A DNA stretch of 64,000 bases, from NCBI GenBank assembly GCA_033239125.1, contig BSWB01000002.1:84254560-84318559 (forward strand), given 5' to 3'. The position numbers and the translations under genes are program-made. Below the pieces are notes generated by a model. That model saw only the letters and a program-made list of their open reading frames with translations. It was not told the DNA's origin and did no database searches. The DNA is from Fagopyrum homotropicum. Lineage: Eukaryota > Streptophyta > Magnoliopsida > Caryophyllales > Polygonaceae. This document shows positions 1 through 11,524 of this stretch, one piece after another; positions within the stretch are counted from its first letter, which is position 1; the number at the start of each line of letters is the position of its first letter.

Positions 1-1384
1 ACACGTTTTGGAGCAATGTGGATCTAAAAGATCTAAGGAGTCAATGGAGCTACATTATGGAACATTGAGGAGCTACAAGAAAGGCATATAAATCATGGAA
101 GTTGGACAGAAGTTTTATTTTGGACAAGTTTTGAGAGATTTGCATGTAAGTTGAGAATCACCTCGGATGGATACAGTACCACCTCGACCGAGGTGATTTC
201 GTTGGGCTGGATCGAGACGGACAGCCCATGGCCCATGAGATATTTTATTTTTGGAAAGTGATTCTCCTATATATTGGAAGATATTTTCTGGATGGAAGTA
301 TGTCTGGTTAGTTGATTAGTTTTGAAGATATTCGAAGGAACGAAGGAAGTTGAAGGAAGATAACTTTGAAGATAAAGTTCAAGGCTTTTGAAGGAAGTTG
401 TAAGGTTTTCTTAGATTGTTTGATTGTTGTCTTTTGGTTTGTGATTGTGGAACACAGTTTGCTGGTTGTTTGATTTATTTGATTGTTTGATTGAGTGATT
501 ATTGAGACCTTTGAGTTAAATTTTTTTGTTTGGATATTGCTTCTTTTCTCATATATTTGATTATTGTTATCATGATGATTATTGGCTAAATTCTTGTGCG
601 ATTCTAGGGCGATTGGTTGAAGGTTGTGGGAAAGACAATGAAAGAATGAGCATTTACCTTAGTGGATCCTGAAAGATCGAGCCAAACCTTAGTTGAACCT
701 CACCTCGGTCGGTTCATAGAACATCTCGACCGAGATCGGACATGAACTGAGCGAGGCGTGAACTTATTTGATCCATACCTGAGTTTAGGTTTTTGTTTGC
801 CAAATCCAATCCTTGTTTCACCTTTCCGGGTCCATACGCAAGCCTAGGATGAGACTTACCCGGTGATTCCTTTGCTTGTATACTGACGATGATGAGCGTT
901 AGGTAATAAAGGTTTATCATTTATTAGGTTTGAGTGTGCCTTCATCCTACCTTTGTGAGTTAGCCTGAGACTTACCCGGTAAAGGTTAGTTCTATCCCCT
1001 TAGGTGGTGTGTTGGTTTGAGATTATAGTTCCTTTCCTTAGTTTCTTGAGACTTACCCGGTGAGAGGATCTTTGGTTTGGGATAGTGAGTAGTGAGACTT
1101 ACCCGGTGATCTATTCCCACCTTATAAATACCTTCCTTTGAAAACCTCAGCTTTGTCCACGTTATCCTTTGAAATCTTGAGTCGAAACCATAACTGGATG
1201 CTGTGATCTCTAGAATCTGCATTCCCTTATCTGACTGTTACATCATCTTTGATATCTTTGCTTTGTTGCTTGCTTTTGATTGACAACCTGAATTGCCGTG
1301 CTTTATTTCACCATAGTCCCTGTGTTCGACCTTGGAGTATTTGGTATTATTACAATTGATCCGTACACTACGATCCCGAACCAG
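1..1384 (+). repeat. Athila-like LTR (element H), 3' part, cut by window edge
   Basis: The block ends directly before a tRNA-Asp primer site at 1389, which makes it a 5' LTR in plus orientation. It carries four copies of GAGACTTACCCGGTRA-like motifs (851, 967, 1048, 1094), the same four-copy array seen in the other Athila LTRs here, although the rest of the sequence is strongly diverged. Inverted-repeat arms lie at 156-166/188-198 and 704-711/727-734. A TATA-like stretch is near 268. The left LTR end is outside the window and the right end (about 1383) is inferred from the primer site. Confidence 0.75.
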
Positions 1385-1388
1385 TTTT

Positions 1389-1407
1389 TGGCACCGTTGC
1401 TGGGGAC
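1389..1407 (+). promoter_or_regulatory. Primer binding site of element H (tRNA-Asp type)
   Basis: TGGCACCGTTGCTGGGGAC matches the complement of the 3' end of plant tRNA-Asp, the usual Athila primer, with small differences. It sits a few bases after the LTR and before gag. Confidence 0.8.
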
Positions 1408-1511
1408 TTGTCAAGACCAAGTTTGGCTTTTGGTTGTCTTTTTAGGGCTGATGCCCTTGTTGCTATTGATTACTTTACTTGAGTGATTTCGCAGGATCTT
1501 TCTTAAGGTTT

Positions 1512-1870
1512 ATGCGAAGAAATCATTCCATACGATCCCGAACCAAAAAAGACATACAAAAGGAGATTGAAAGAAGCTAAGATGACTGACCAAGATAATC
1601 GAGATCTTGAAGCCGAATTGAAGGATGCATTAGAACAACTTCAGATTAGTAAAGGAGTTACAAAGAGAAAAAGAGGAAACTCGTGCAAGAACAGAAGAGA
1701 TCCAAGCTGATATGGCCGCACTACGAGCCCAGATCTTACCTCGACTGAAACCAGATGTTGGACCGAGGCAGGATCCTGCCCTAGTTGCACCGGCCGAGAT
1801 ACATCCACCACCTCGGTTGCCGGCTATGGTTGACCGAGATAACCTTTTCGCTATTGGACCGCAAACCCTA
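1512..1870 (+). pseudogene. Athila-like gag N-terminus (element H), interrupted
   Basis: An ATG at 1512 opens a frame related to the Athila gag start of Ath3 at 49790. After a frame change it reads PYDPEPKKTYK and then an acidic helical segment (DLEAELKDALEQL), matching the Ath3 segment FDPEPEKTLK and DLQAELDEALEQI. The coding sequence is cut at 1870 by the start of the element C LTR. It is therefore a broken gag fragment; its continuation is not seen in the window. Confidence 0.65.
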
Positions 1871-4788
1871 TGTAACGCCCCAATTTTTAAGCGCGTTTGC
1901 GTTTTTATCTTTCCAACAATTACCAATATTTTTTAATATCTTAAAGATGTTTTACGAGTATTTACACGATGTAAATATATTTTTATGAGTTTATATATTT
2001 TAAATTTATATATATATTCCGTATTTTATTTTACGAAAAGTTTGGGAGTTTTTTCGATTGAAAATTTCGTTCCGAGGTTTTTTTGACCGAATTTATATCT
2101 TATTCATTTTGGTTTCCTATTTTCCTTTAATTTTGTTTCCCTATTTCTCTCTCTCCTCTTTCCTTTGTTTTGTTTCCCAGCCCTCTTTTCGGCCTAATTG
2201 GCCCTTCTCTCTCCCCGATCTGTGAAGGAGATGCCTCCCATAGCTGCAACCCTACTCAGCTATCCTGACCCTTCGCCCTTCGCTTCCCTGCGGACCAGTG
2301 ATAGACCACTCGCCTGCAGCTCACTGTTGCAGACCCTTCGACCTCCCCTTCACTCTGCCTCTAGCCTCTCACTGTCCCAGCCTCTCACTCCTTTCCTCAC
2401 TTGCAACCAATTTGTTTGCACATCCTTTCCGTCACCCTCTTCACTTCCTGGAGGATTGGGCTTTCACGCAGTTGGCGCCTTGCAACCACCACCCTGCCGG
2501 AGCACATCCTTCCCGTCACCAGGGCAACAGTGGCCGGGAGCAAGTGGAACCATCCTCGCCCTCCTTCTCTTGTCAACCTCTCCCCTCGTTTGCCCCTTCT
2601 CCTCGCTGTTTCTTCATCGCTGCCGCCTGGAAGCTCGACCGGAGGAGATCTGGTGGTCGAAGCCAGCCCGTCTCTCTCTCTCTCACACCTCAATCATTGA
2701 AGCCTCCTTTGCTGAGCCTCCACCAGTAGCCAAGGGAAGAGTCGCCGTCTTGCTGCCGCCGCTTCACCGCCTCCGTCACCATTGAATCTTGCCGGGGAGT
2801 TCTCCGCCCTTGCTTCGCCCAGCCTTGCAAAGCCACAGCTGCCGCCGCCTTTGGTTGCCTTCCCCAGCCTTGCGTTTTGTTCAAGCGGGAAGAAAGAAAA
2901 TCTTTTAGCTTTTTGCAAGTGGGCCCCCTCTATTTTTATGTAATTACACTATTTACCCATATTTTCATTTTACAAATTTGACCCAAGTTTTAGAAATTTG
3001 AATATATGCCCCTGCATGGTTAACTACAGATTGGGCCCATATTTTTATTTACAGAATATATTCCAAGTTTATGGAACTTCATGAGTTGTCCGAAAAATGT
3101 TTTTACGGACTTCAAACCAAAGTTTTATAACGGAGTTTATTCTTATAGTTATATTTGTTATATATTATGAACCATGTGTATATAATTGTATAATTTGTCC
3201 CGGAAAGTATTTAAGCGATTTTTAACCTTGATTTTGAAAACGGGTTTTACCTTAGATTTTATATAAGTTATATACTCCGTTCAAATTTAGCGTATAAGAT
3301 AAATTTGCTTAGCTTTGGTGTTAGGTCCGGAAGCGCCCCGATAAAGGCCAACGATTCCAAACTCGACATCCGTAGATCGACTTCCGTCTTTTGACATCGT
3401 GTGAGTATTCTTTTTCTCAATCTTGTTATGTTTAGTAGTAGTATCATGCTAGGTTGGATCTAGCATAACTTAGAGTGAATACCAAGTAGTGGTTATGGAC
3501 CTTAGGTGAGTGTTTGAGGATTGTGAAATGTTCTACAACTTGAGGTGTGTTTGATTTGGAGAGGTTATAAGGCTTTGAGTGTATGTTTGATCTTGTGAGC
3601 AGTCTGAGGATCGAGGTTGGGGTTGTATGATCTTGTGGGATTTTGGAGCTTAGGATTGACTTATCCTAGCATGGTGTTGTTACCGTTGAGTTTGTTTGGA
3701 CTATGCATGTTTATCCTAGTAGGTGTTATGGGTTGTGATCTTGCGAGATCATAGGGTCTAGAAGTCTAAGGACTTCTAGTTGGTGTTGAGTGTGATGTGA
3801 GGATGAGGGATTCTAGGATGCGGTCCTAGAATGAGAGTCGAATGGTCTTGCGTAGATCATTTGTGTAGAAGTCTAAGACTTCTTGAGTTGAGTGAGTTGT
3901 TGATATAGATATCTTGTTGTGAGCAGGTGTAGACTTCTTCCTGAGGGAAGCGAGAGTGTTGCGTGAGTTAGCGTTTGGGACGAGGTAATCTTCGGACTTA
4001 CTTAGCTCGTATTCTATGTATTAGATTCGATGCGTGTTTGGTGGTGTGTGTTTTATTGCTTTCATTATAACTTATAAAACCGGAATAGGATTACCGACCT
4101 TTATATATTATCTGGCCCAAGTGTATGATAACGGGCGGTGACAACTTGATTAGCTCTTGTGTAGAGTTAGGAGGTTCTTGGCGACTAGCCCGTGTGGTTA
4201 GACGGTCGGATACATGCGTACCATTCCATGCGGTAAGTGGGGACCGAGGCGAGTTTTGGGAGATTCTCGTGTCACAAAAGAAGTTGAATTAGAACGAGAT
4301 ATGACCTAATAATAAAAAGATAATAACCGGACTTGTGTTTTGAGCATGTTATGTGTTATGTTGATGTATGTGTATATGTGCCTTCACCTTGCTTCTAATG
4401 CTGCGAATATTAGCTAACAGTTTTATACCGATTGTTGTAGATTGCCTTGTAGGTTAGGAATGCGGCCGAGAGATCCGGAAGAGTGGGCAGCCGGGGTCCC
4501 GTACATTTTAGGAGTGGGTTTTGATTGGAGTCGGGTTGTGTTTTATTCTTCGTTTATTGTGTTCGTATGCCGCGTGTATGGCGTTTGGTCTTTGGTATTG
4601 TATATCGGCTGAAGTCTTTGTTTGTATGCTTCCGAGTTTCATTACATTGCGTAAAATGTATTTCGGTTTTGGCCTTTATTTGTGCCTTGTTGCAAGATCC
4701 GGTGAAATTGTTGTCAGGCTAAGGGCCGGGACCCATTGTGAGGCCCCAATCCGTAGCGCCCCGAGTCCCGCGGATTCGGGGTGTTACA
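1871..4788 (+). repeat. 5' LTR of element C (Tekay/Del-like)
   Basis: This is a 2.9-kb LTR beginning TGTAACGCCCCAA and ending GGGGTGTTACA, followed four bases later by an iMet-type primer site. The same start occurs at 43988, after a polypurine tract, which defines the 3' LTR. It interrupts the H gag. It contains a Pro/Ser-rich open frame (2198-2785) that also lies in the 3' LTR copy and is not treated as a gene. The terminal sequence is shared with the LTRs of D and G. Confidence 0.85.
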
Positions 4789-4792
4789 AAAG

Positions 4793-4804
4793 TGGTATAA
4801 GAGC
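4793..4804 (+). promoter_or_regulatory. Primer binding site of element C (tRNA-iMet type)
   Basis: TGGTATAAGAGC differs by one base from the consensus plant iMet primer site TGGTATCAGAGC. It follows the LTR end by four bases. Confidence 0.8.
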
Positions 4805-5011
4805 CCTAGGTTGACAAAAATGGCACTCGCAATCTTCTAAAAGCTGAATGAGGAAAAAACAGAACCCACACGGGTTTTGACTTTTCGTTTTCAAAATCAC
4901 ATGCATGAGTCAGGGTAGAATGTACAAACCACCACTACTTCCACGGATCTCGGCAGCTTAGTTTATTGGACTTGATATACATATATGTATATATGTAGAT
5001 ATGTATATTAT

Positions 5012-5384
5012 GGGGGGTGTATTCAATTAAGAGTCTATAGGAATTTTTTGGAGTTTAAAAGTCTCTGGGTATTGAATATAGATTTTTAAAAGTCCATATA
5101 AATCTTTAGGTATTCAATTTGGATTTAAAATTTTCCATAAAATTCCTATGATATTTAAAAGTTTGTGGATTTTAAAAGAATCTATTATTTCATTGATTTT
5201 GTAGGATTCTTCATTACTTTTATAACTACCTAAAATCCATAGAAATCTTCCCCCAACACATAAGATTTTCCACAGAATCTGTATTGACTCTATATAGAAT
5301 TAAAATTTCCCACAGAATTTGCAAATCCTAGGATTATTAAGAATCCGTCAAAATCTTTAAAAGTCTCGATTGAATACACCCCCC
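5012..5384. mobile_element. MITE-like element with 16-bp terminal inverted repeats
   Basis: The ends are GGGGGGTGTATTCAAT and its exact inverse complement, followed by weaker symmetry. The flanks carry a possible 3-bp duplication, TAT (5009-5011 and 5385-5387). The 373-bp body is AT-rich, non-coding, and contains further copies of the end motif (TATTGAATA, TATTCAATTTGGA). A short non-autonomous DNA transposon fits; a PIF/Harbinger origin is possible from a 3-bp duplication but not proven. Confidence 0.75.
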
Positions 5385-5996
5385 TATATGTGGATTGTAC
5401 TTATGCATGATGGAGTTGATAGGAATCCTTGTGGATTGTACCCATGTATGATGGACTTGTTATGTATAGTAGTGGCATGGCCTTATATTGATATATGCTT
5501 ATATATTTGTTATGATAGGATCTTATTAGCTTTTGAACCTTGTATTGTTTGAAATGTATTTTCTTGATTTGGCATATTAGTAGTGATATGGACATAAGAC
5601 CTATATAGTCGTTTATGCGGATTCTTATTATATATAGTAGTAGATAGTACGGGACCTAATAAAAAAGATGATAAGTATAGTATCATCACCTTTAAAGACG
5701 ATGTGGTTGGCTTGGGATAGCGTTCATACATGGAGGAGTACACTCAAGTATCGAGTTGAACATTCCGTGTTAACGAACACCATGACGTTCTCGGATAACT
5801 TTAAAAGGATGTCGAAGAGGAGGATTAGAGATGACATAAACGAAGGACGAACAAGTAGAAAGAAGAACTAGAGACGAATAAAGAGAGGTCGAGATGGAGC
5901 AATACAAGTAAAGAGGAGCAACGTTAAGGTATATAAGTGGTTATAAAGAAACCGTGATTGTACAACAACGAGACCAATAGAGATAACTAACTTAAG

Positions 5997-6262
5997 TGAT
6001 GAAGGATCATCTAAGCTAACTCCATCTTCACCACCTCAAGGGACTCTAACAAGAGCGCAAGCTAAACGTCAAGCTGAGATGGATGCTCTTTTCCTAAACA
6101 TGGTCCATGAAGCTCAACCAAGTCCACCTTCATCAAGTCTAAGGACCATCTTGTGGATCAGCCACGAACACATTCCAGCCGAGATGATTAATGGAGCTTA
6201 AATTGTATTTCTAGTTGCTGGGCAGGACTTGGGACGCATTTTAAAGGACAGACGGAATCTCT
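5997..6262 (+). repeat. 5' LTR fragment of element B
   Basis: It begins TGATGAAGGATCATC and matches the element B 3' LTR starting at 17113, up to about 6240. The rest of the LTR, the B gag and the 5' half of B pol are missing; the Ath1 integrase end follows almost at once. The five bases before it (TTAAG) resemble TTAAA at 32276, a possible target duplication of B. Confidence 0.7.
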
Positions 6263-6272
6263 TCTCACTTGA

Positions 6273-7208
6273 TTAGCTCTTGTAGATCCGGGCGTTCTCA
6301 TAGGCATCCAACCGGATCTCCTCAAGAGCGTTCATGTCTAGCAATCTCTTCTCACCGGCCTTCTTGAGGTCAAAATTCAGCCATCTAATGGCCCAATATG
6401 CTCTATGCTCCATCTCTACCGGAAGGTGGCAAGACTTGCCATAAACTAGCTTGTAGGGAGTGGTGCCAGTCGGTGTCTTGAAGGCGGTTCTATAAGCCCA
6501 CAAAGCATTATCGAGCTTCATAGCCCAATCTTTTCTTGTCCTAGAAACCGTCTTCTCAAGTATCACCTTTATCTCCCGGTTGGAGATTTCCACTTGATCA
6601 CTAGTTTGGGGATGGTAAGGTGTTGCCACCTTATGAGTCACCCCATACTTAGCCAAAAGCGTCCCGAAGTTCCTATTTGTGAAGTGCTTTCCTCCATCAC
6701 TTATGATCACCCTTGGTGTCCCAAACCTAGGAAAGATCACTCGGTTGAAGAACCGCACCACAACCTTGGCATCATTTGTGGGAGATGCGATTGCCTCCAC
6801 CCATCTTGAAACATAGTCCACCGCCAATAGGATGTAGAGGTTGCCACAAGAAGAAGGGAATGGTCCCATGAAGTCCACACCCCATACATCGAATATCTCC
6901 ACCTCTTGTATGTTGTTCAAGGGCATCTCATTCCTCCTTGAGATGTTCCCCGTCCTTTGGCAAGCATCACATGCTACCACAAAATTATGCACATCCTTGA
7001 ACAAACTTGGCCAATAAAACACGGATTGCAACACCTTTGCACATGTCTTGTGTGAGCTAGCATGCCCTCCACATGGCAAGGAATGACAATGGCGGATCAC
7101 ACTCTCCACCTCATCCTCCGGTATGCATCTCCTCAAGACTCCATCCGGCCCTCTCTTAAACAAAAGCGGCTCCCTCCAATAGTAATGTCTCACATCCTTG
7201 AAGAACTT
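6273..7208 (-). pseudogene. Ath1 integrase, truncated at its C-terminus
   Basis: The frame is the continuation of the protease-RT frame and is separated from it only by a TAG at 7209-7211. It shows the zinc-binding region (HCHSLPCGGHASSH then CDACQRT) and the catalytic D,D,E of a retroviral-type integrase: D in VDFMGPF, D in IISDGGKHF, E in SNREIK. It ends ARIYKS-stop at 6273, where Ath3 continues with ARIYKERTKRW. The last residues come from fused foreign sequence, so the C-terminal domain is missing. Confidence 0.85.
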
Positions 7209-10115
7209 CTACCTTTGGGCATAGGATAAAGCGGGTGGCACCTCCTCACAAACAAGATAGTATACTATGTCGGCATACCATGAATCATTAACCCTTGACA
7301 CTTGAAACAAGCACTCCTCCACCATTTGCAATTGCTCATCCCGGAATGAGTCATCAATCGGGATGTCATCTCTCTCAATCTCCAATGGTGGGAGTCTACT
7401 AAGGTGATCCGCCACAGAATTTTCGGACCCCTTCTTATCCCGGATTTCCAAATCAAACTCTTGAAGAAGAAGGATCCACCGAATCAAACGAGGCTTGGCA
7501 TCCTTATTTGTAAGGGGATAACGGATCGCAGCATGATCCGTATACACAATGACCTTCGCTCTAACAAGATACGAGAGGAACTTCTCAAATGCATACACAA
7601 CCGCTAGCAACTCCTTCTCGGTGGTAGCATAATTGAGTTGGGCATCATCTAGCGTCTTGCTAGCATAATAGATGGCATGTGTAAGCCCATCTTTCCTTTG
7701 TCCCAAAACAGCCGCAACGGCTACATCACTCGCGTCACACATGATCTCAAACGGTAAACTCCACTCCGGAGGTTGCATGATGGGTGCGGAGATCAAAGCA
7801 TTCTTCAACCTACAAAAAGCTTCAAGGCAATCCTTGGAGAAAACAAACTCAACATCTTTCATTAGTAGGTTAGTAAGAGGCTTAGAAATCTTAGAGAAAT
7901 CTTTAATGAATCTCCGGTAAAAACCGGCATGCTCGAGAAAACTTCTTACCCCCTTCACCGAGGTAGGTGGTGGCAACTTCTCTATCGTCTCTATCTTAGC
8001 CCTATCAACCTCAATGCCACGGTTGGACACCAAATGTCCTAACACAATGCCTTCACTTACCATGAAGTGGCATTTTTCCCAATTTAAGACAAGGTTTGTC
8101 TCCTCACATCTCTTAAGCACCAAGGACAAATTAGCTAAATAATCATCAAATGAAGATCCATAAACAGAGAAATCATCCATAAACACTTCCATGATGTTTT
8201 CGATATATTCAGAAAAGATAGCCATCATACACCTTTGAAAGGTGGCGGGTGCATTACACAACCCAAATGACATTCTCCTATATGCAAATGTACCCCAAGG
8301 ACATGTGAATGTAGTTTTCTCTTGGTCATCAGGGTGAATAGGGATTTGGAAGAATCCACTATAGCCATCTAAGTAACAAAAATGGGAATGTTGAGCTAAT
8401 CTATCTAGCATTTGGTCAATGAAAGGAAGAGGGAAGTGATCTTTCCTAGAGGCCACATTTAGTTTCCTATAGTCTATACACATCCTCCATCCCGTAACCG
8501 TTCTAGTTGGGATTAATTCATTATTCTCATTAGTCACTACGGTCATCCCACCCTTCTTAGGAACCACATGCACGGGACTAACCCATTTACTATCCGAAAT
8601 CGGGAAAATGATTCTCGCATCTAGCAATTTAAGGATCTCTTTCTTTACTACCTCTTTCATGATGGGGTTTAGTCTTCTTTGAGGTTCAATTGAAGGTTTA
8701 TGATTATCTTCCATTAAGATCTTATGCATGCACAAAGAAGGTTTAATGCCAACTAAATCATCAATGATATAGCCAATAGCCTTCCTATGCAATCTCAATT
8801 CATGCAACAATCTACTCAACTCATCATCATTCAAGCATGCATTAACAATCACCGGATATGTAGAATTATCACCAAGAAAAGCATACTTAAGATGAGAGGG
8901 GAGGGGTTTAAGTTCAAGTTTAGGAGGACCTTTATTAATTGGAGATGCTCCATACAATGTAGGTTGAGATGAATCCATAGCCATAGAAGACTCCTCAAGG
9001 CTCCTTGAAGCTTGATCAACCATCAAGGCACTTTCTGGCAAAATCACGGTCTGAATCACGGCCTCTGGCAAAACCCCGGGCATGGAATCTGAGAAGCTAG
9101 CATCGTGGAGCACTCCAGAGAGTTCCACGGGACAAACCATGGCCGTGGTTCCCTGTGCCAGACCGTGATTCCTACAGTTCTTCAGCACACTTTTGTGTAC
9201 TTCAAATTCAGCTCTTGCCTCCTTCTCCAAGGCATCTAAGGCCTTGATTTCTTCATTACAATCAACCTCAACACCTTCCTCCATCAAACTTAAACTAAGA
9301 ACCTTCTCCAAGGGGTCCTTGATCAAAATCGAGCTCACAACTTCTCTACATTCCCCTTGCTCGACAATGTTGAACACATCTTCACCAAGGGCTGGCCCCT
9401 TCATCATTGTGGATAATTTGAACTTGATATTCTCTTCTCCAATGTTGAAGGAGAGAATTCCATTTTTGCAATCCACCAAGCATCCGGAAGTGGCTAGGAA
9501 AGGTCTCCTCAAGATGACGGGAACCGGATAGTCCGCCGGGATGTCCAAAACAACAAAGTCTATGGGCACATAGAACTTCCCTAGTTGCACCGGTATGTCT
9601 TTCAAGATTCCAACGGGGTGAGTGATTGAACGGTCCGCCATGTAAAGGGTCATCTTGACCGGCTTTGGCTCTCCTAGCCCAACCTTGTTGCAAAGTGCAA
9701 GCGGGATGATGCTTACGCTTGCCCCAAGATCACATAGGGCTTCATACTTCACTTCTCCCACTCCAATTGGCACACAAAAAGATCCCGGATCTCTTAGCTT
9801 AGGAGGAATCTCCTCCTTCATAGTTTGAATCAATTCCGAGGACCTCTTTGTCATCCTCACTTCTCCATACTCCTCCAACTTCCTTTTGTTGGAGAGTATT
9901 TCCTTCAAGAACTTGCCATATGTCGGCATACCTAGAATAGCATCCATGAACGGAATGTTAATATGCAATTTAGACATAAGTTCAAGGAATTTACCGAAGT
10001 GTTTGTCCAAGCAAGCTCTTGCTCGTGATTGTGGGAATGGTAGTGGTGGCTTGTATGGAGGTGGTGCCACATATGTTGGCTCATCATCCTTGCTCTTGCA
10101 TCCATGTTCTTGCAA
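7209..10115 (-). pseudogene. Ath1 protease, reverse transcriptase and RNase H
   Basis: A 968-codon open stretch of Athila pol. Residues 25-90 hold the conserved Athila linker (PPLPFPQSR, ELMSKLHINIPF). The aspartic protease has CDLGAS at about residue 128-133 and FVVLDIPADYPVPV downstream. RT has WRMCIDYRKLN, SFGLCNAPATF and the catalytic FMDD box (near 8180). RNase H begins near IMCDASDVAVA and ends around SVADHLSRLPP. A linker of roughly 150 residues between protease and RT contains palindromic DNA (9042-9170). The frame is closed by TAG at 7209-7211 and is out of frame with gag at its start, so it is not functional as one polyprotein. Confidence 0.9.
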
Positions 10116-11524
10116 TGGCTCTTCTCTATCACCACTTGCTTTCTCTTGTCATTTCCCTTAGGTAAGGGATCCTTCATGCTCAGCCCACTCCTTGTTGTAA
10201 TGGCCAACACTTGGCCTCTTGGGTTATCTTCGGTTCTTCCGGGAAGCTTTCCCAGATCTCTATGAGCTTCACCCGCCTTTTGGAACACTTGTGCTTCCAA
10301 CACCTTTTGAGCCTTAGAATTGGAAGTCACCGTGCTCTCAAGACCACTCAACCTTCCAAGCAATTGCTCAAACATCATCTCGGTTCTATCTTTTCGATGT
10401 TGAGTAAATCCGGGTAGAGGTTCTTGTGAAGCCTTTGGTGGTGGAGTTGCGCTTGTGGAAGCGGGAGGGTTCAAGGCTCCATCCGGGTTAGAATAGGAAA
10501 ACCCGGGATGGTTGTGCTTAGGCCGGTAATTGTTGAATTGCTGGTTGTTGTTGAAGTTCCTTGGGCCTTGATAGTTGTTGTTGTTTTCCCTTCCTATGTA
10601 GTTCACATCTTCCTCCTTGGAAGACAAGTTTGCTTGCACCTGCACTTGAGGGCTTGCTTGACTCTTCAAAGTTGTAGCACACAACTCCCTCAAAGACTTT
10701 AGCTCGTTGTTGATTGCATCAAGCTTGAAATTACTCATGGTGACTTCACTCACCTCATATGCTCCCGCTTTCCTCCCATCACTTTTCCTATGGGAGTACT
10801 TCTCAATCACCAAAGCTTGTTTCTCTACAAATTCCCAAGCTTCGTCCACATTTTTTTCCATGAAAGTCCCACCGGAAAGAGATTGAAGCTTGAATTAAAT
10901 ATCTTCATCAAGTCCCTTGAAGTAGATCTCCAAAAGCTCTATTTTCGGTATGACATGGTGTGGACAATCTAGGAGAAGGTCTTTGAACCTCTCCCAAGAC
11001 TTGAATAGGCTTTCTCTATCCTTCATCACGAAGGCATTGATCTTCCCTCTTAGCTCGGTAGTCTTGGAAGGTGGGAAGAACTTAGTCAAGAACTCGGTTG
11101 TCATTTCCTCCCAAGTACTCACACGCCCTAGGGGAATCGATTGGTACCAAGCCAAGGCTTTATCCTTAAGTGAGAAGGAAAAAGCCCTAAGCTTATGGTT
11201 GTTGTTTTCCAACCTAGGCGGCCTTAGAGTCTCCATCAATATTTCGTAGCTCATCAAATGTTGATAAGGGGACTCTCCTTCCATCCCTCCAAATTGATTA
11301 TGCCAGATCATTTGTAGAACTTGAGGGCGGAGCTCATAGTCATGGGCTACGGGATCTCTTAAGTTCACACCCGGACGGTGTACTCTTTGAGACGGATCCA
11401 TTTGTTGCCCTAATGTTTGTGGCTCCTCAATAGCAATGGGCATAACCCGAATATTAACCGCCAACTGCGGTTGTGGTGGAGGTGGAGGTTGTTGACGATT
11501 AAGCTCTCTTTGCACAACAACCAT
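10116..11524 (-). pseudogene. Ath1 gag, main part, broken by a stop and a frameshift
   Basis: Contains the Athila gag core: QMIWHNQFGG, KDKALAWYQSIPLG, FFPPSKTTELRGKI and SWERFKDLL, a Retrotrans_gag-type domain that packages element RNA. A TAA at 10895-10897 replaces a glutamine codon seen in Ath3. A later Asn/Gly-rich stretch (NNNNYQGPRNFNNN) and a helical segment (FEQLLGRLSGLE) are intact. Near 10130 the frame shifts before the pol linker. At 11524 the sequence runs directly into an LTR fragment rather than into the gag N-terminus. Confidence 0.85.

Larger units (their letters stand above)
4789..5996 (+). mobile_element. Element C 5' untranslated region and integrase remnant
   Basis: The start (ACCCACACGGGTTTTGAC and a TA-rich run) parallels the beginning of element D internal sequence near 36770-36960, so this is C leader. 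A MITE-like element interrupts it at 5012-5384. No gag is recognisable. The last 60 bases (about 5940-5996) read as VIVQQR in one frame, resembling the integrase segment that precedes the RQKSYAD motif in Tekay-type pol, and the match resumes at 32276 beyond element B. Most of C gag-pol therefore seems deleted between about 5650 and 5900. 5388-5900 shows nothing else identifiable. Confidence 0.5.

Noticed and set aside
2198..2785. Open frame of 195 codons, Pro/Ser/Leu-rich
   Set aside because: Lies wholly inside the element C LTR, has no recognisable domain, overlaps other frames of similar composition, and its copy in the 3' LTR (46129-46371) is broken. CT-rich DNA easily gives such frames.
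5388..5996. Possible host gene between the MITE and the B LTR
   Set aside because: Only short frames (up to 67 codons), AT-rich, with integrase-like remnants at the end; fits decayed element C.
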